DNA from: Rhodoferax sp. UBA6134
Lineage (GTDB): Bacteria > Pseudomonadota > Gammaproteobacteria > Burkholderiales > Burkholderiaceae_C
Length of the DNA stretch: 24,809 nt
Assembly (NCBI GenBank): GCA_002422455.1
Contig: DIVK01000049.1
Coordinates: forward strand, 2,570 to 27,378
Direction of reading: 5' to 3'
The notes below the pieces were generated by a model that was not told the origin of the DNA, did no database searches, and was given only the letters and a program-made list of their open reading frames with translations. The translations under genes were made by a program, and so were the position numbers. Positions within the stretch are counted from its first letter, which is position 1, and each line of letters starts with the position of its first letter. This document shows positions 1 to 7,519 of the stretch, piece by piece.

Positions 1-419
1 CAATCGGGGTAGCCGGAAAAATCGGTTTCGCAGACGCCGGTGACGATGACCTGCAGGTCGCGCCGGTAGGCCACGGCGGCGGCCAGCGTCAGGAACAGCA
101 GGTTGCGCCCCGGCACAAAGGTGTTGGGCAGGCCGTTTTGTTCCATCCTGAACGCCGTGTCACGCGTCAGCGAGGTGTCGCTCACCGCGCCCAATACCGC
201 CAGGTCCAGTTGGTGGTCGTCACCCAGTTTGCCCGCCCACTGCGGAAACTGGCGCCGGATTTCAGCGAGCACGTGGAGTCGGGCCTCAAGTTCGACGGCA
301 TGGCGCTGCCGGTAATCAAAGGCAATGGTCTCGACCCGCTGGTACTTCGACAAGGCCTGGGCCAGGCAGGTGGTGGAATCCTGACCACCGGAAAAAAGAA
401 CGAGTGCTGTCGTGTGCAT
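1..419 (-). CDS. queC: 7-cyano-7-deazaguanine synthase QueC (5' part, cut by left window edge)
   Basis: QueC is the ATP-dependent enzyme that turns 7-carboxy-7-deazaguanine into preQ0 in the cytosolic queuosine pathway. I translated this frame by hand; it stays open to position 1, giving about 139 of the usual 220-240 residues. The N-terminus has the PP-loop pyrophosphatase motif SGGQDST at residues 10-16. The conserved family motifs FVPGRN (about residue 102) and GVCETDFSGYPD follow, the latter running into the window edge. The ATG at 419-417 gives the expected few residues before the PP-loop. The Zn-binding cysteines of the C-terminus lie outside the window. The 54-base gap to the next minus-strand gene upstream leaves co-transcription possible. 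The family call is very secure; only the truncated end is unknown. Confidence 0.96.
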   Translation of the reverse strand, partial: MHTTALVLFSGGQDSTTCLAQALSKYQRVETIAFDYRQRHAVELEARLHVLAEIRRQFPQWAGKLGDDHQLDLAVLGAVSDTSLTRDTAFRMEQNGLPNTFVPGRNLLFLTLAAAVAYRRDLQVIVTGVCETDFSGYPD

Positions 420-446
420 GCCCCCGATGTTAGGCGATGGCGGTGC

Positions 447-463
447 GCGCCCACAGCGGGCGC
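447..463 (-). terminator. GC-rich hairpin between the hypothetical gene and queC (weak terminator candidate)
   Basis: A perfect 6-bp stem (GCGCCC/GGGCGC) with a 5-nt loop lies just downstream of the stop codon of the hypothetical gene. No T-run follows on the minus strand, so a rho-independent terminator is uncertain. It could equally be a chance hairpin in GC-rich DNA. Confidence 0.25.
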
Positions 464-473
464 ACGGGCGCAA

Positions 474-968
474 CTAAAGGTTTCGAGTCTTGTTGATCTT
501 GCTGGGCGAGTAAGTAAGCGCCTCGGCGGCCCGCACGCCCGGTGTTGCGTTGGCATTGGGCTGCGAAGTCTCCAGTTGGTTCTTGACCTGCTGGACCTGC
601 ACGGCGTTGGCACTGGCCGCCCACAGCGACTTGATGTGTTCGATCAGGAGTTGGGCGATCGGCACGGGCGGCGGGTCTTCCACTTTCTCGGGCGCGGGCC
701 GGTGGATGGTCCAGTCCTTGGCGGCGGTGGCCGCCTCGGAGCCGGGCCGGGCCGGATCGGACACGCTGGTGTAGACCCCTTCCCCGACGCTCGCCTTGTT
801 GGCCTGATTCACCAGATTGATGACGCTGGGCGCGGGCTCCGGCGCCGGGAGCACCTTGACGGAAGGGTTGACCGGCGCCACAGGGACGACTCTGGCGGCC
901 GCCATTGATGCCACGTCCGCGCCGGATGGCTGCGAATGGGGGGTTCGATCAATGGGTGGCAGTTGCAT
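474..968 (-). CDS. Hypothetical Pro/Ala-rich protein, 164 aa
   Basis: I do not recognise the family. The frame runs from an ATG at 968 to a TAG at 474. The first 60 residues are rich in Ala, Pro and Val and look disordered (for example VVPVAPVNPSV and LPAPEPAPS). A middle stretch, roughly residues 105-130, could form an amphipathic helix (IAQLLIEHIKSLW onwards). The C-terminus is basic and ends SPSKINKTRNL. No signal peptide, membrane segment or catalytic motif is visible. The start has no clear Shine-Dalgarno, so the true start could differ. The residue composition looks like real protein and unlike the arginine-rich shadow frames on the other strand, which is why I keep it. It lies 54 bases upstream of queC on the same strand. 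Function unknown. Confidence 0.6.
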   Translation of the reverse strand: MQLPPIDRTPHSQPSGADVASMAAARVVPVAPVNPSVKVLPAPEPAPSVINLVNQANKASVGEGVYTSVSDPARPGSEAATAAKDWTIHRPAPEKVEDPPPVPIAQLLIEHIKSLWAASANAVQVQQVKNQLETSQPNANATPGVRAAEALTYSPSKINKTRNL

Positions 969-1054
969 TTTGCGTCGGGCTACAGGTCAGGGTTGAGGCA
1001 CTTCTCCGCTAACGTAACTTTCATAACGGCAGATTTAGGGGGTTATTGAGGGTT

Positions 1055-1086
1055 ATTTTTGAAATAAATGCAACTTTTTCAAAAAT
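1055..1086. repeat. AT-rich 10-bp inverted repeat in the largest intergenic gap
   Basis: ATTTTTGAAA at 1055-1064 is matched exactly by its reverse complement at 1077-1086, with a 12-nt spacer. It lies in the 170-base gap between the fbpB stop and the hypothetical gene start. Nearby, GGGTTATT occurs twice, at about 1036-1058. It could be a terminator-like stem after fbpB or a regulator site in front of the hypothetical gene. It stands out for base composition against its GC-rich surroundings. Confidence 0.5.
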
Positions 1087-1102
1087 TCCTCCTCGGCGAA
1101 CT

Positions 1103-1125
1103 CCCTGCGGCTGAAACAGGCAGGG
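1103..1125 (-). terminator. Hairpin just after fbpB (terminator candidate)
   Basis: On the minus strand, CCCTGC (1125-1120) pairs with GCAGGG (1108-1103), with a small internal CTG-TTT-CAG stem in the loop. It begins 13 nt past the fbpB stop. The nearest T-run (1085-1081 side) is about 17 nt further on, so this is not a textbook intrinsic terminator. Confidence 0.35.
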
Positions 1126-1137
1126 GCGCCGGCCCGC

Positions 1138-2799
1138 TCAGGCGGGTGATGAACGCAACGTGCGGCTCAGCAGAATCACCGGGATCAGCCCCACCAGCAC
1201 CAGGGCGAGCGCGGGCAGCGCGGCCTCGCCCAGGCGTTCGTCGCGCGCCAGCTGGTAGGCCACCACGGCCAGGGTATCGCTGTTGAAGGGGCGCAGCACC
1301 AGGGTGGCGGGCAGCTCTTTCATCACGTCCACAAACACCAGCAGGGCCGCCGCCGCCGTGGCACGTTTGAGCAGCGGCCAGTGCACGCGCCGCAGCAGAC
1401 CGATGTCGCGGGTGCCCAGCATGCGGGCCGAGTCGTCCAGGCTCAAGGGAATCCGGGCGTAGCCGCTTTGCACCGACTGCAGTGCCACGGCGCAAAAGCG
1501 CACCAGATAGGCCCAGATGAGTCCGAACGAGGTGGCCGTCAGAACGAAGCCCACGCGGCTTTCGGGCGCCATGGTCTGCAGCCAGCCTACCGGCAGCAGC
1601 AAACCCACGACGATCACCGCGCCGGGCACGGCATACCCCAGGCTGACCAGTTGCACGGCCAGCCGGGTGGGCAAGTCCGGGCGGCGGCGCATGCCAAAGG
1701 CCAGCAGCAGGGCCAGCGCGACGGCGAGCACCGCGCTGAGGGCGCCCAGCCGCAGGCTGTTCAGGGCCCAGCCCAGAAACTGCCCCCACGACAGGACCGA
1801 CCAGTCCGCCACCAGGGGCCGCAGCATGAACAGCACCGGCAAGACAAAGCCGATCAGCACCGGCCCGCCGCACATGCCCCAGGCCAGCCAGCGGGCGGCG
1901 CCCCGCAGCACCACCGGCCGCGCATCCAGAGCCCCGGCGCGCCCCCCTTTGGCCACCGAGAATCGCATGCGCTGCTGCGCGCGATGCTCCAGAAACAACA
2001 GCAGCGCCACCAGCAGCAACAAAAAGGTGGCCAATTGTGCGGCCGCGATCCGGTTGTCCATGGACAACCAGGCCTTGTAAATGCCGGCGGTAAAAGTCTG
2101 GATGCCAAAGTAGCTGGACACGCCAAAATCGGCCAGTGTTTCCATCAGCGCCAGCGCCATGCCGGCGGCCACGGCGGGGCGGGCCAGAGGCAGCGCCACT
2201 TCCAGAATGCGGCGGTGCAGGGGCGCTCCCAGCAGGCGCGCAGCTTCCATCAGGTGCGTGGCACGCTCGCCCAGCGCGGTGCGCGCCAGCAGATAAACGT
2301 AAGGGTAGAGCGAAAAAGTAAAGACCCAGGCGGCGCCGCCCAGGCTGCGGACCTCGGGAAACACCCGCCCCTGAGCGCCCAGCGCCGCGCGCACGGCGCT
2401 CTGAAAGGGGCCGCTGAACTGAAGGAAGTCGGTATAGGCATAGGCCACGACGTAGGCGGGCATGGCCAGGGGCAACAACAGGGCCCACTCGAAGACCCGG
2501 CGCCCCGGAAATTCAAACATGGTCACGGCACAGGCCGCCGGCACGCCCATCAGCACAACGCCAAGGGCCACCAGTCCGCACAGGCGCACGGTCGTCCAGA
2601 GGTAGTCGGGCAACACGGTGCTGCTCATCTCACGCAGGACCTGCGCGGCCGCGGCACCCGACTCACCCCACGGCAGCCAGGCCGCGAACACCGCGACCAG
2701 TGGCAGCATGAACGCCACGGTCAGGGTCAGCAGCAGTAATTGGCGCAACCGACGCAGACTGCGCAAGCGGCCAGGCCGGAGGGAGGGGGTGGAGGGCAT
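1138..2799 (-). CDS. fbpB: Iron(III) ABC transporter permease, fused two-domain FbpB type
   Basis: This is an inner-membrane permease of the FbpB/SfuB/HitB type, in which two six-helix halves sit in one 553-residue chain. About 12 hydrophobic segments are visible (roughly residues 20-41, 70-92, 105-125, 157-175, 207-225, 255-272, 311-330, 350-369, 383-405, 415-440, 482-500 and 525-545). Each half carries an EAA loop that contacts the ATPase: MEAARLLGAPLHRR near residue 184 and DSARMLGTRDIGLLRR near 456. The C-terminal stretch KELPATLVLRPFNSDTL is typical of the iron group. Start: ATG at 2799 with only a weak Shine-Dalgarno. It diverges from the ATPase gene across 36 bases containing a Fur-like site, so iron repression is likely. 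No substrate-binding protein gene is adjacent. The exact substrate (ferric iron versus a related cation or complex) is inferred from family. Confidence 0.9.
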   Translation of the reverse strand: MPSTPSLRPGRLRSLRRLRQLLLLTLTVAFMLPLVAVFAAWLPWGESGAAAAQVLREMSSTVLPDYLWTTVRLCGLVALGVVLMGVPAACAVTMFEFPGRRVFEWALLLPLAMPAYVVAYAYTDFLQFSGPFQSAVRAALGAQGRVFPEVRSLGGAAWVFTFSLYPYVYLLARTALGERATHLMEAARLLGAPLHRRILEVALPLARPAVAAGMALALMETLADFGVSSYFGIQTFTAGIYKAWLSMDNRIAAAQLATFLLLLVALLLFLEHRAQQRMRFSVAKGGRAGALDARPVVLRGAARWLAWGMCGGPVLIGFVLPVLFMLRPLVADWSVLSWGQFLGWALNSLRLGALSAVLAVALALLLAFGMRRRPDLPTRLAVQLVSLGYAVPGAVIVVGLLLPVGWLQTMAPESRVGFVLTATSFGLIWAYLVRFCAVALQSVQSGYARIPLSLDDSARMLGTRDIGLLRRVHWPLLKRATAAAALLVFVDVMKELPATLVLRPFNSDTLAVVAYQLARDERLGEAALPALALVLVGLIPVILLSRTLRSSPA

Positions 2800-2812
2800 T
2801 GCTCGGCTTTCA

Positions 2813-2835
2813 AATGAGAATTGTAATTATCTACA
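2813..2835. promoter_or_regulatory. Fur-box-like operator and shared promoter between fbpB and fbpC
   Basis: The segment from 2813 reads AATGAGAATTGTAATTATC. It matches the classical 19-bp Fur consensus GATAATGATAATCATTATC at about 12 of 19 positions and shows the expected NAT-type repeats. It is a marked AT-rich island in GC-rich DNA and lies between two divergent iron-transport genes. TAATTA at 2824-2829 could be a -10 for fbpC. Fur binding here would block both promoters. This is a sequence-pattern inference. Confidence 0.6.
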
Positions 2836-3972
2836 ATGAACGCCATGTTTTTAGAGATCTCACAGCTCCGTGTTGCTTACGCCGGCCGCGGCCAGCCGGT
2901 CGTGCGCGACGTGTCGTTCGGCCTGCACGCGGGCGACATCGGCGTGCTGATCGGGCCCTCGGGCTGCGGCAAAACCACCTTGCTGCGGGCCGTGGCCGGG
3001 CTGGAGCCGGTCACGGCGGGCAGCATCACGCTGGCAGGCCAGGTGGTGAGCAGTGCCACGCTCAATGTCGCACCGGAGGCGCGCCACGTCGGCATGGTCT
3101 TTCAGGATTACGCCCTGTTTCCCCATTTGAATGTGGGACGCAACGTTGGCTTTGGCATCGACCACCTGCCGCGCGCCGAGCGGGCAAGGCGCGTAGCCGA
3201 GGTGCTGGAACTGGTGGGTCTGGCCGGTCATGAGGGGCGCTTTGCGCATGAGCTCTCGGGCGGCCAGCAGCAGCGCGTCGCCCTGGCGCGCGCGCTGGCA
3301 CCCAGGCCCCGGCTGCTGCTGCTGGATGAGCCCTTTTCCAATCTGGACGTGGACTTGCGCGAACGCCTGGCGCACGAGGTGCGCACCATCCTCAAAGCGG
3401 CCCAGACCACGGCGCTTTTCGTCACCCACGACCAGCTCGAAGCCTTTGCCATCGGCGACGTCATCGGCGTCATGCAGGCCGGCCAGCTCCACCAGTGGGA
3501 TGACGCCTACACGCTGTACCACCGACCGGCGACCCGCTTTGTGGCCGAGTTCATTGGCCACGGTGTCTTTGCCCCGGCCGTGATCCGGCAGGTCAACCGG
3601 CAGGTGGTGGTGCAAACACCCCTGGGCGATCTGAGCGACGTGGCCGAATGCCCGCTGCCCTGCGCTTTCACGGGCGGAGCGTGTGACGTGTTGCTGCGTG
3701 CCGATGACATCGTGCATGACGACAACGCCACCGTGAAGGCGCAAATCATTCGCAAGGCGTTTCGCGGCTCGGAGTTTTTATACACCCTGCGCCTGGCCAG
3801 CGGCGACACCGTCATGGCACACGTGCCGAGTCATCACAACCACAAAATCGGCGAGTGGATCGGCATTCGCGCTGCGGTGGAGCACGTGGTGACCTTCGAG
3901 CGCGAAGCCCCGCCCGGCAACGGGAAGTTGTGCCGCCTGCCGTGTGAGCGCAGCGTCGGCCAGGCGTGTTAG
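2836..3972 (+). CDS. fbpC: Iron(III) ABC transporter ATP-binding protein
   Basis: This is the cytoplasmic ATPase that drives the divergent permease. All ABC motifs are present in the 378 residues: Walker A GPSGCGKTT (40-48), Q-loop Gln90, signature LSGGQQQRVALARAL (from 140), Walker B LLLLDEP (160-166) and switch His198 in FVTHDQLEAF. The C-terminal third (about residues 240-360) is a TOBE-like regulatory extension, as in FbpC/PotA-type subunits. Two ATGs are possible, 2836 and 2845. Neither has a Shine-Dalgarno, and a -10-like TAATTA ends 6 nt before the first, so a leaderless message is possible. The gene ends 16 bases before the convergent plsC stop. It is the partner of fbpB by position and family; substrate specificity is inferred. 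Confidence 0.9.
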   Translation: MNAMFLEISQLRVAYAGRGQPVVRDVSFGLHAGDIGVLIGPSGCGKTTLLRAVAGLEPVTAGSITLAGQVVSSATLNVAPEARHVGMVFQDYALFPHLNVGRNVGFGIDHLPRAERARRVAEVLELVGLAGHEGRFAHELSGGQQQRVALARALAPRPRLLLLDEPFSNLDVDLRERLAHEVRTILKAAQTTALFVTHDQLEAFAIGDVIGVMQAGQLHQWDDAYTLYHRPATRFVAEFIGHGVFAPAVIRQVNRQVVVQTPLGDLSDVAECPLPCAFTGGACDVLLRADDIVHDDNATVKAQIIRKAFRGSEFLYTLRLASGDTVMAHVPSHHNHKIGEWIGIRAAVEHVVTFEREAPPGNGKLCRLPCERSVGQAC

Positions 3973-3988
3973 ACGGCGGCCGCGACGC

Positions 3989-4750
3989 TCAAACAGCGGC
4001 AGATTTGCCACGCAGGTCTTCAACCGCCGAACGCAGGTCAGCCGCCCAGGCCCGGCGGTCGCGCCCCAGGGCTGGCTGCGGCTCGCCAAATATCAGAACC
4101 GCACGCAGCGGCGGCGCGGCAAGTGTGCGCCAGATGGAACCCAGCAGGGAGTCGTTGTTGATGTAGCACGGCGCCAGGCTGCGCGCCCCTGTTGCGATGT
4201 CCTCAAACTGCAGCGCCACCGGCAGCACCGGCGCATCGGCCGCGATGGCGGCCTGGAACAGGTTGGCGTGAAACGGCAACAGGTTCACTCCGTCGCTGGT
4301 GGTGCCTTCGGGGAAAACGGCCAGTACGTCGCCCGCCCGCAAGCGTTCGGCCATGTGATGCACCACGCGCATGGCCGAACGGCGGGACTCGCGCTCAATG
4401 AACAGCGTACCGGCACTGGCCGCCAGGGTGCCGATCAGCGGCCAGCGCTTGAGGTCGGCCTTGGAGACAAAGCGGCAGTGACGCGCGGCATGCATCACCA
4501 CAATGTCGAGCCATGAAATGTGATTGGCGGCCAACAGCACCGGGCCGCGTGCAGGCGGCTCGCCGACGACCGCCAGCTGGATGGCGAAACGCGCCAGCAG
4601 GGCGAGGGCCCAGGCCTGAATCCGTTCTTCTTTTTTCGAGGTGCAGAGTGCGGGAAAGATGAAGACCACGGTACAAAAACCGGTCGCGACGTGCATCAGC
4701 ACCCGCGCGAATTTCCAGCTGGCGCGAACGCGCATACCCAGGCGCTTCAT
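3989..4750 (-). CDS. plsC: 1-acyl-sn-glycerol-3-phosphate acyltransferase (PlsC family)
   Basis: Enzymes of this family transfer an acyl chain to lysophosphatidic acid at the inner membrane, making phosphatidic acid. In the 253-residue product the catalytic H-x4-D motif is NHISWLD (His77, Asp82), and the substrate-binding motif FPEGTTS lies at 146-152. FIERESRR near 117-124 matches the intermediate arginine motif. A hydrophobic N-terminal stretch (about 18-36) fits membrane attachment. I chose the ATG at 4750, which overlaps the pyrX stop as TGATG; a GTG one codon earlier is the alternative. The overlap implies translational coupling, so this is the last gene of the yqgE-ruvX-pyrR-pyrB-pyrX operon. 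A paralogue acylating another lipid (such as an ornithine lipid, OlsA type) cannot be excluded from sequence alone. Confidence 0.87.
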   Translation of the reverse strand: MKRLGMRVRASWKFARVLMHVATGFCTVVFIFPALCTSKKEERIQAWALALLARFAIQLAVVGEPPARGPVLLAANHISWLDIVVMHAARHCRFVSKADLKRWPLIGTLAASAGTLFIERESRRSAMRVVHHMAERLRAGDVLAVFPEGTTSDGVNLLPFHANLFQAAIAADAPVLPVALQFEDIATGARSLAPCYINNDSLLGSIWRTLAAPPLRAVLIFGEPQPALGRDRRAWAADLRSAVEDLRGKSAAV

Positions 4751-6054
4751 CACGTCTGAAATGCCAGCCGGCCGCCCACGACCGTGCAGCGCACGCGGCC
4801 CGGCAGTTCATAGCCCGAGAACGGCGTGTGTTTGCCCTGGCTGCGCAGGGCACCGGGCACCACCGTCCACGCAGCCTGCGGATCGAATACGCACAAATCG
4901 GCCACCCCACCGGCCACCAGGCAGCCGACACGGCCTTGTCGCCGGCCCAGCGAGGCGCCGAGCACGCTGGCCGGGCCGCTGGTGACGGCCTGCAGCGCGC
5001 GCGCCAGACTGACGCCGCTGTCCAGGCTCCACTTGAGCGCCAGGCTCAGCAGCAGCTCCACCCCCGTGGCGCCGGCCTCGCTTTCGGCGAACGGCAGGGC
5101 CTTGGCGTCTTCGTCCACCGGCGTGTGGTCGGATACCAGCGCGTCGATGGTGCCATCGGCCAGCGCCGCGCGCAGGGCGTCGCGGTCGCGCTGCTGGCGC
5201 AAGGGCGGGTTGAGCCTGGCGCGGCTGTCGAAGTAGCCGATGTCGGCATCGGTCAGGTGCAGTGAATTGATGCTGATGTCGCAACTGACGTTCAGGCCAT
5301 CGAGCTTGGCCTGGCGCACCAGGGCCACGCCGGCGGCACTGCTCAGGCGACACAGGTGAACCCGTGCGCCGGTGGCCTTCATCAACTCGAAAATGGTGTG
5401 CAGGGCAATTGTTTCCGCCGCCACCGGCACCCCGCCCAGACCCAGGCGGGTGGCCAGCGCGCCGCTGGCCGCCACGCCTTTGCCCAGGAAAAATTCCTGC
5501 GGCCGCAGCCAGACGGCATAGCCGAAGGTGCTGGCGTACTGAAACGCGCGCTGCATCACCTGGGTGTTGGCCAGGGGCACTTCGGCCTGACTGAAAGCGA
5601 TGCAGCCCGACTCGGTCAGCTCCACCATCTCGGTCAGGGTTTCACCGGCGAGGTTGCGGGTCAGGGCGCCCAGCGGGTACACGCGGCACTGGCCCAGTTT
5701 TTCGGCACGAAAACGCAGCATTTCGACCAGGCCCGGCTCATCCAGCACGGGGTCGGTGTCGGGTGGGCACACCAGGCTGGTCACGCCACCGGCCACGGCG
5801 GCAGCCATCTCGGACTCCAGCATGTGGGCGTGTTCATGACCGGGTTCGCGCAAACGCACCGCCAGGTCCATCAAACCGGGCGCAACGATGCACCCGGTGG
5901 CGTCGATGGTATGCACCGGCCGGAATTCGCTCGCTATGTCTTTGATGGCCAGCACGGAACCATCGGCGATGGCCACGTCCGCAATTTCATCGAAACCGCT
6001 GGCCGGATCGATGACCCGCCCGCCCCTGATCAGAATGTTTGTCTGTGTCTGCAT
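4750..6054 (-). CDS. pyrX: Dihydroorotase-like protein PyrX (probably catalytically inactive PyrC')
   Basis: This 434-residue amidohydrolase-fold protein is related to type I dihydroorotase but has lost the metal site. The canonical HxH in the DxHxHxRxPG strand reads DLAVRLREPG, so both histidines are replaced (Ala65, Arg67). The AFSDDG aspartate is Gln156 (AFSQAE). The His of the HCED segment is replaced at about Arg184. The HVST histidine is Arg236 (LCRLSS). Only the TDH-type aspartate survives (Asp308 in SDHTP). In Pseudomonas, such an inactive PyrC' is needed to assemble PyrB into its dodecamer; I infer the same role here because the gene starts one base after the pyrB stop. The active dihydroorotase must be encoded elsewhere. 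Many databases would label it simply dihydroorotase. The start ATG at 6054 is well placed. Confidence 0.9.
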   Translation of the reverse strand: MQTQTNILIRGGRVIDPASGFDEIADVAIADGSVLAIKDIASEFRPVHTIDATGCIVAPGLMDLAVRLREPGHEHAHMLESEMAAAVAGGVTSLVCPPDTDPVLDEPGLVEMLRFRAEKLGQCRVYPLGALTRNLAGETLTEMVELTESGCIAFSQAEVPLANTQVMQRAFQYASTFGYAVWLRPQEFFLGKGVAASGALATRLGLGGVPVAAETIALHTIFELMKATGARVHLCRLSSAAGVALVRQAKLDGLNVSCDISINSLHLTDADIGYFDSRARLNPPLRQQRDRDALRAALADGTIDALVSDHTPVDEDAKALPFAESEAGATGVELLLSLALKWSLDSGVSLARALQAVTSGPASVLGASLGRRQGRVGCLVAGGVADLCVFDPQAAWTVVPGALRSQGKHTPFSGYELPGRVRCTVVGGRLAFQT

Positions 6055-6055
6055 T

Positions 6056-7018
6056 TCAGGCCTCGTTCCCCGCCACGATGCTCATCACCGCCATGCGCAC
6101 CGCGATGCCAAAGGTCACCTGCGGCAGGATCACGCTTTGTTTGCCGTCCACGACCGCGGAGTCAATCTCCACGCCGCGGTTGATCGGCCCCGGGTGCATC
6201 ACGATGGCATCCGGCTTGGCCAACTGCAGCTTTTCCGGCGTCAGGCCGTAGCTCTTGAAAAACTCCTGGCTCGACGGCAGCAGCGCGCCGCTCATGCGTT
6301 CGCTTTGCAGGCGCAGCATGATGATGACGTCGCAATCCCTGATGCCCTCCTCCAGCGTGTGGCAGACGCGCACCCCCATGGGCGCCATGTCGGACGGCAC
6401 CAGTGTTTTGGGCCCCACCACCCGTACCTCGGCGCAGCCGAGCGTCGTGAGGGCATGAATGTCGGAGCGGGCCACGCGCGAGTGCAGCACGTCGCCGACG
6501 ATGGCCACCGTCAGATTGGAAAAATCCTTCTTGAAATGCCGGATGGTGTACATGTCCAGCAAGCCTTGCGTCGGGTGCGCGTGCCGTCCGTCGCCGGCGT
6601 TGATGACGTGCACGTGCGGGGCGACGTGCTGGGCGATGAGATAGGGCGCCCCCGACTCGCCGTGCCGCACCACGAACAGGTCGGCCGCCATGGCGCTCAG
6701 GTTGGCAATGGTGTCGAGCAGCGATTCGCCTTTGGAGGCGGAGGAGCGGGCAATGTCCAGGTTGATGACGTCGGCACTGAGCCGGGTGGCGGCAATTTCG
6801 AAAGTGGTGCGGGTGCGCGTCGAGTTCTCGAAAAAGAGGTTGAACACGCTTTTGCCCCGCAGCAGCGGCACTTTTTTAACCTCGCGGTCGCTGACGCTGA
6901 CGAAGTTCGCCGCCGTGTCCAGCACCTGGGTCAGGATGCTTTTGGGCAAGCCTTCGATGGAAAGCAGATGGATCAGTTCACCATGTTTGTTGAGCTGTGG
7001 ATTGCGCTGGTACAGCAT
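6056..7018 (-). CDS. pyrB: Aspartate carbamoyltransferase catalytic subunit
   Basis: PyrB condenses carbamoyl phosphate and aspartate to carbamoyl aspartate, the first committed step of pyrimidine synthesis. The 320-residue product has the carbamoyl-phosphate site STRTRTTF (66-73), a second-site loop SASKGES with Lys96, the motif GDGRHAHPTQ (142-151) and the C-terminal signature HPGPINRGVEID. Length and motifs match class A (Pseudomonas-type) enzymes, which work with PyrX instead of the PyrI regulatory chain; no pyrI is present here. It lies 3 nt after pyrR and 1 nt before pyrX, so co-translation is likely. The ATG at 7018 gives the usual N-terminus. Confidence 0.97.
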   Translation of the reverse strand: MLYQRNPQLNKHGELIHLLSIEGLPKSILTQVLDTAANFVSVSDREVKKVPLLRGKSVFNLFFENSTRTRTTFEIAATRLSADVINLDIARSSASKGESLLDTIANLSAMAADLFVVRHGESGAPYLIAQHVAPHVHVINAGDGRHAHPTQGLLDMYTIRHFKKDFSNLTVAIVGDVLHSRVARSDIHALTTLGCAEVRVVGPKTLVPSDMAPMGVRVCHTLEEGIRDCDVIIMLRLQSERMSGALLPSSQEFFKSYGLTPEKLQLAKPDAIVMHPGPINRGVEIDSAVVDGKQSVILPQVTFGIAVRMAVMSIVAGNEA

Positions 7019-7021
7019 GAC

Positions 7022-7519
7022 TTAACGGACCTCGACGTTGAAACTGAAAACCCCGGCGCCGCTGCGGCTCAGTGCCAGGGACTGGCCGGCGGGCAAGATG
7101 ATGCGGGTCGCGCAGACGTCAGCCTGAACCGGCAGTTCGCGCCCGCCACGGTCCACCAGTACCGCGAGCTTCACGCTGGCGGGCCGGCCAAAGTCAAACA
7201 GTTCGTTGAGCACCGCACGAATGGTGCGCCCGGTGTAGAGCACGTCATCGAGCAACATGATGTGCGCGTCGTTCACGTCAAAGTCGATCTGCGTCTGCGC
7301 ACCGGCCGTCACGCCGCGGCGGGCGAAGTCGTCGCGGTGCATGCTGGAGGAGATGACGCCGGGGCGCTGCGCCAGGTTCATGTCGCGCTGCAGACGCTCG
7401 GCCAGCCAGACGCCGCCCGAGGTCACACCGATCAAACGCATGCCGGGGCGAAACAGGGCGCGCACACCGGCCAGCAACTCAAGGTAAAGCGCCTCGGCAT
7501 CCAGCGCCAATGTGCTCAT
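7022..7519 (-). CDS. pyrR: PyrR-type phosphoribosyltransferase (bifunctional pyr regulator/uracil PRTase family)
   Basis: The 165-residue product is a type I phosphoribosyltransferase with the PRPP-binding motif MLLDDVLYTGRT at 88-99 and an upstream GVTSGGVWLAERL loop at 31-43. Family members bind PRPP and convert uracil to UMP. In Firmicutes PyrR also binds pyr mRNA to cause attenuation; in proteobacteria that RNA role is not established. Its place directly before pyrB fits either role. The ATG at 7519 overlaps the ruvX stop by four bases (ATGA). I see no obvious attenuator between ruvX and pyrB, since the genes touch, which argues against local transcriptional attenuation within the operon. 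Confidence 0.92.
   Translation of the reverse strand: MSTLALDAEALYLELLAGVRALFRPGMRLIGVTSGGVWLAERLQRDMNLAQRPGVISSSMHRDDFARRGVTAGAQTQIDFDVNDAHIMLLDDVLYTGRTIRAVLNELFDFGRPASVKLAVLVDRGGRELPVQADVCATRIILPAGQSLALSRSGAGVFSFNVEVR

Noticed and set aside
138..908. 256-codon plus-strand frame over queC and the hypothetical gene
   Set aside because: It is antisense to the clear queC PP-loop gene and has shadow-like Gly/Arg/His composition.
1079..2488. 469-codon minus-strand frame overlapping fbpB
   Set aside because: It is in another frame of the same strand, Arg/Gly/Ala-rich and without membrane segments; fbpB has EAA loops and about 12 helices.
7000..7030. PyrR-type RNA attenuator before pyrB
   Set aside because: pyrR and pyrB are 3 nt apart, with no room for a leader, and no anti-terminator/terminator pair was seen.
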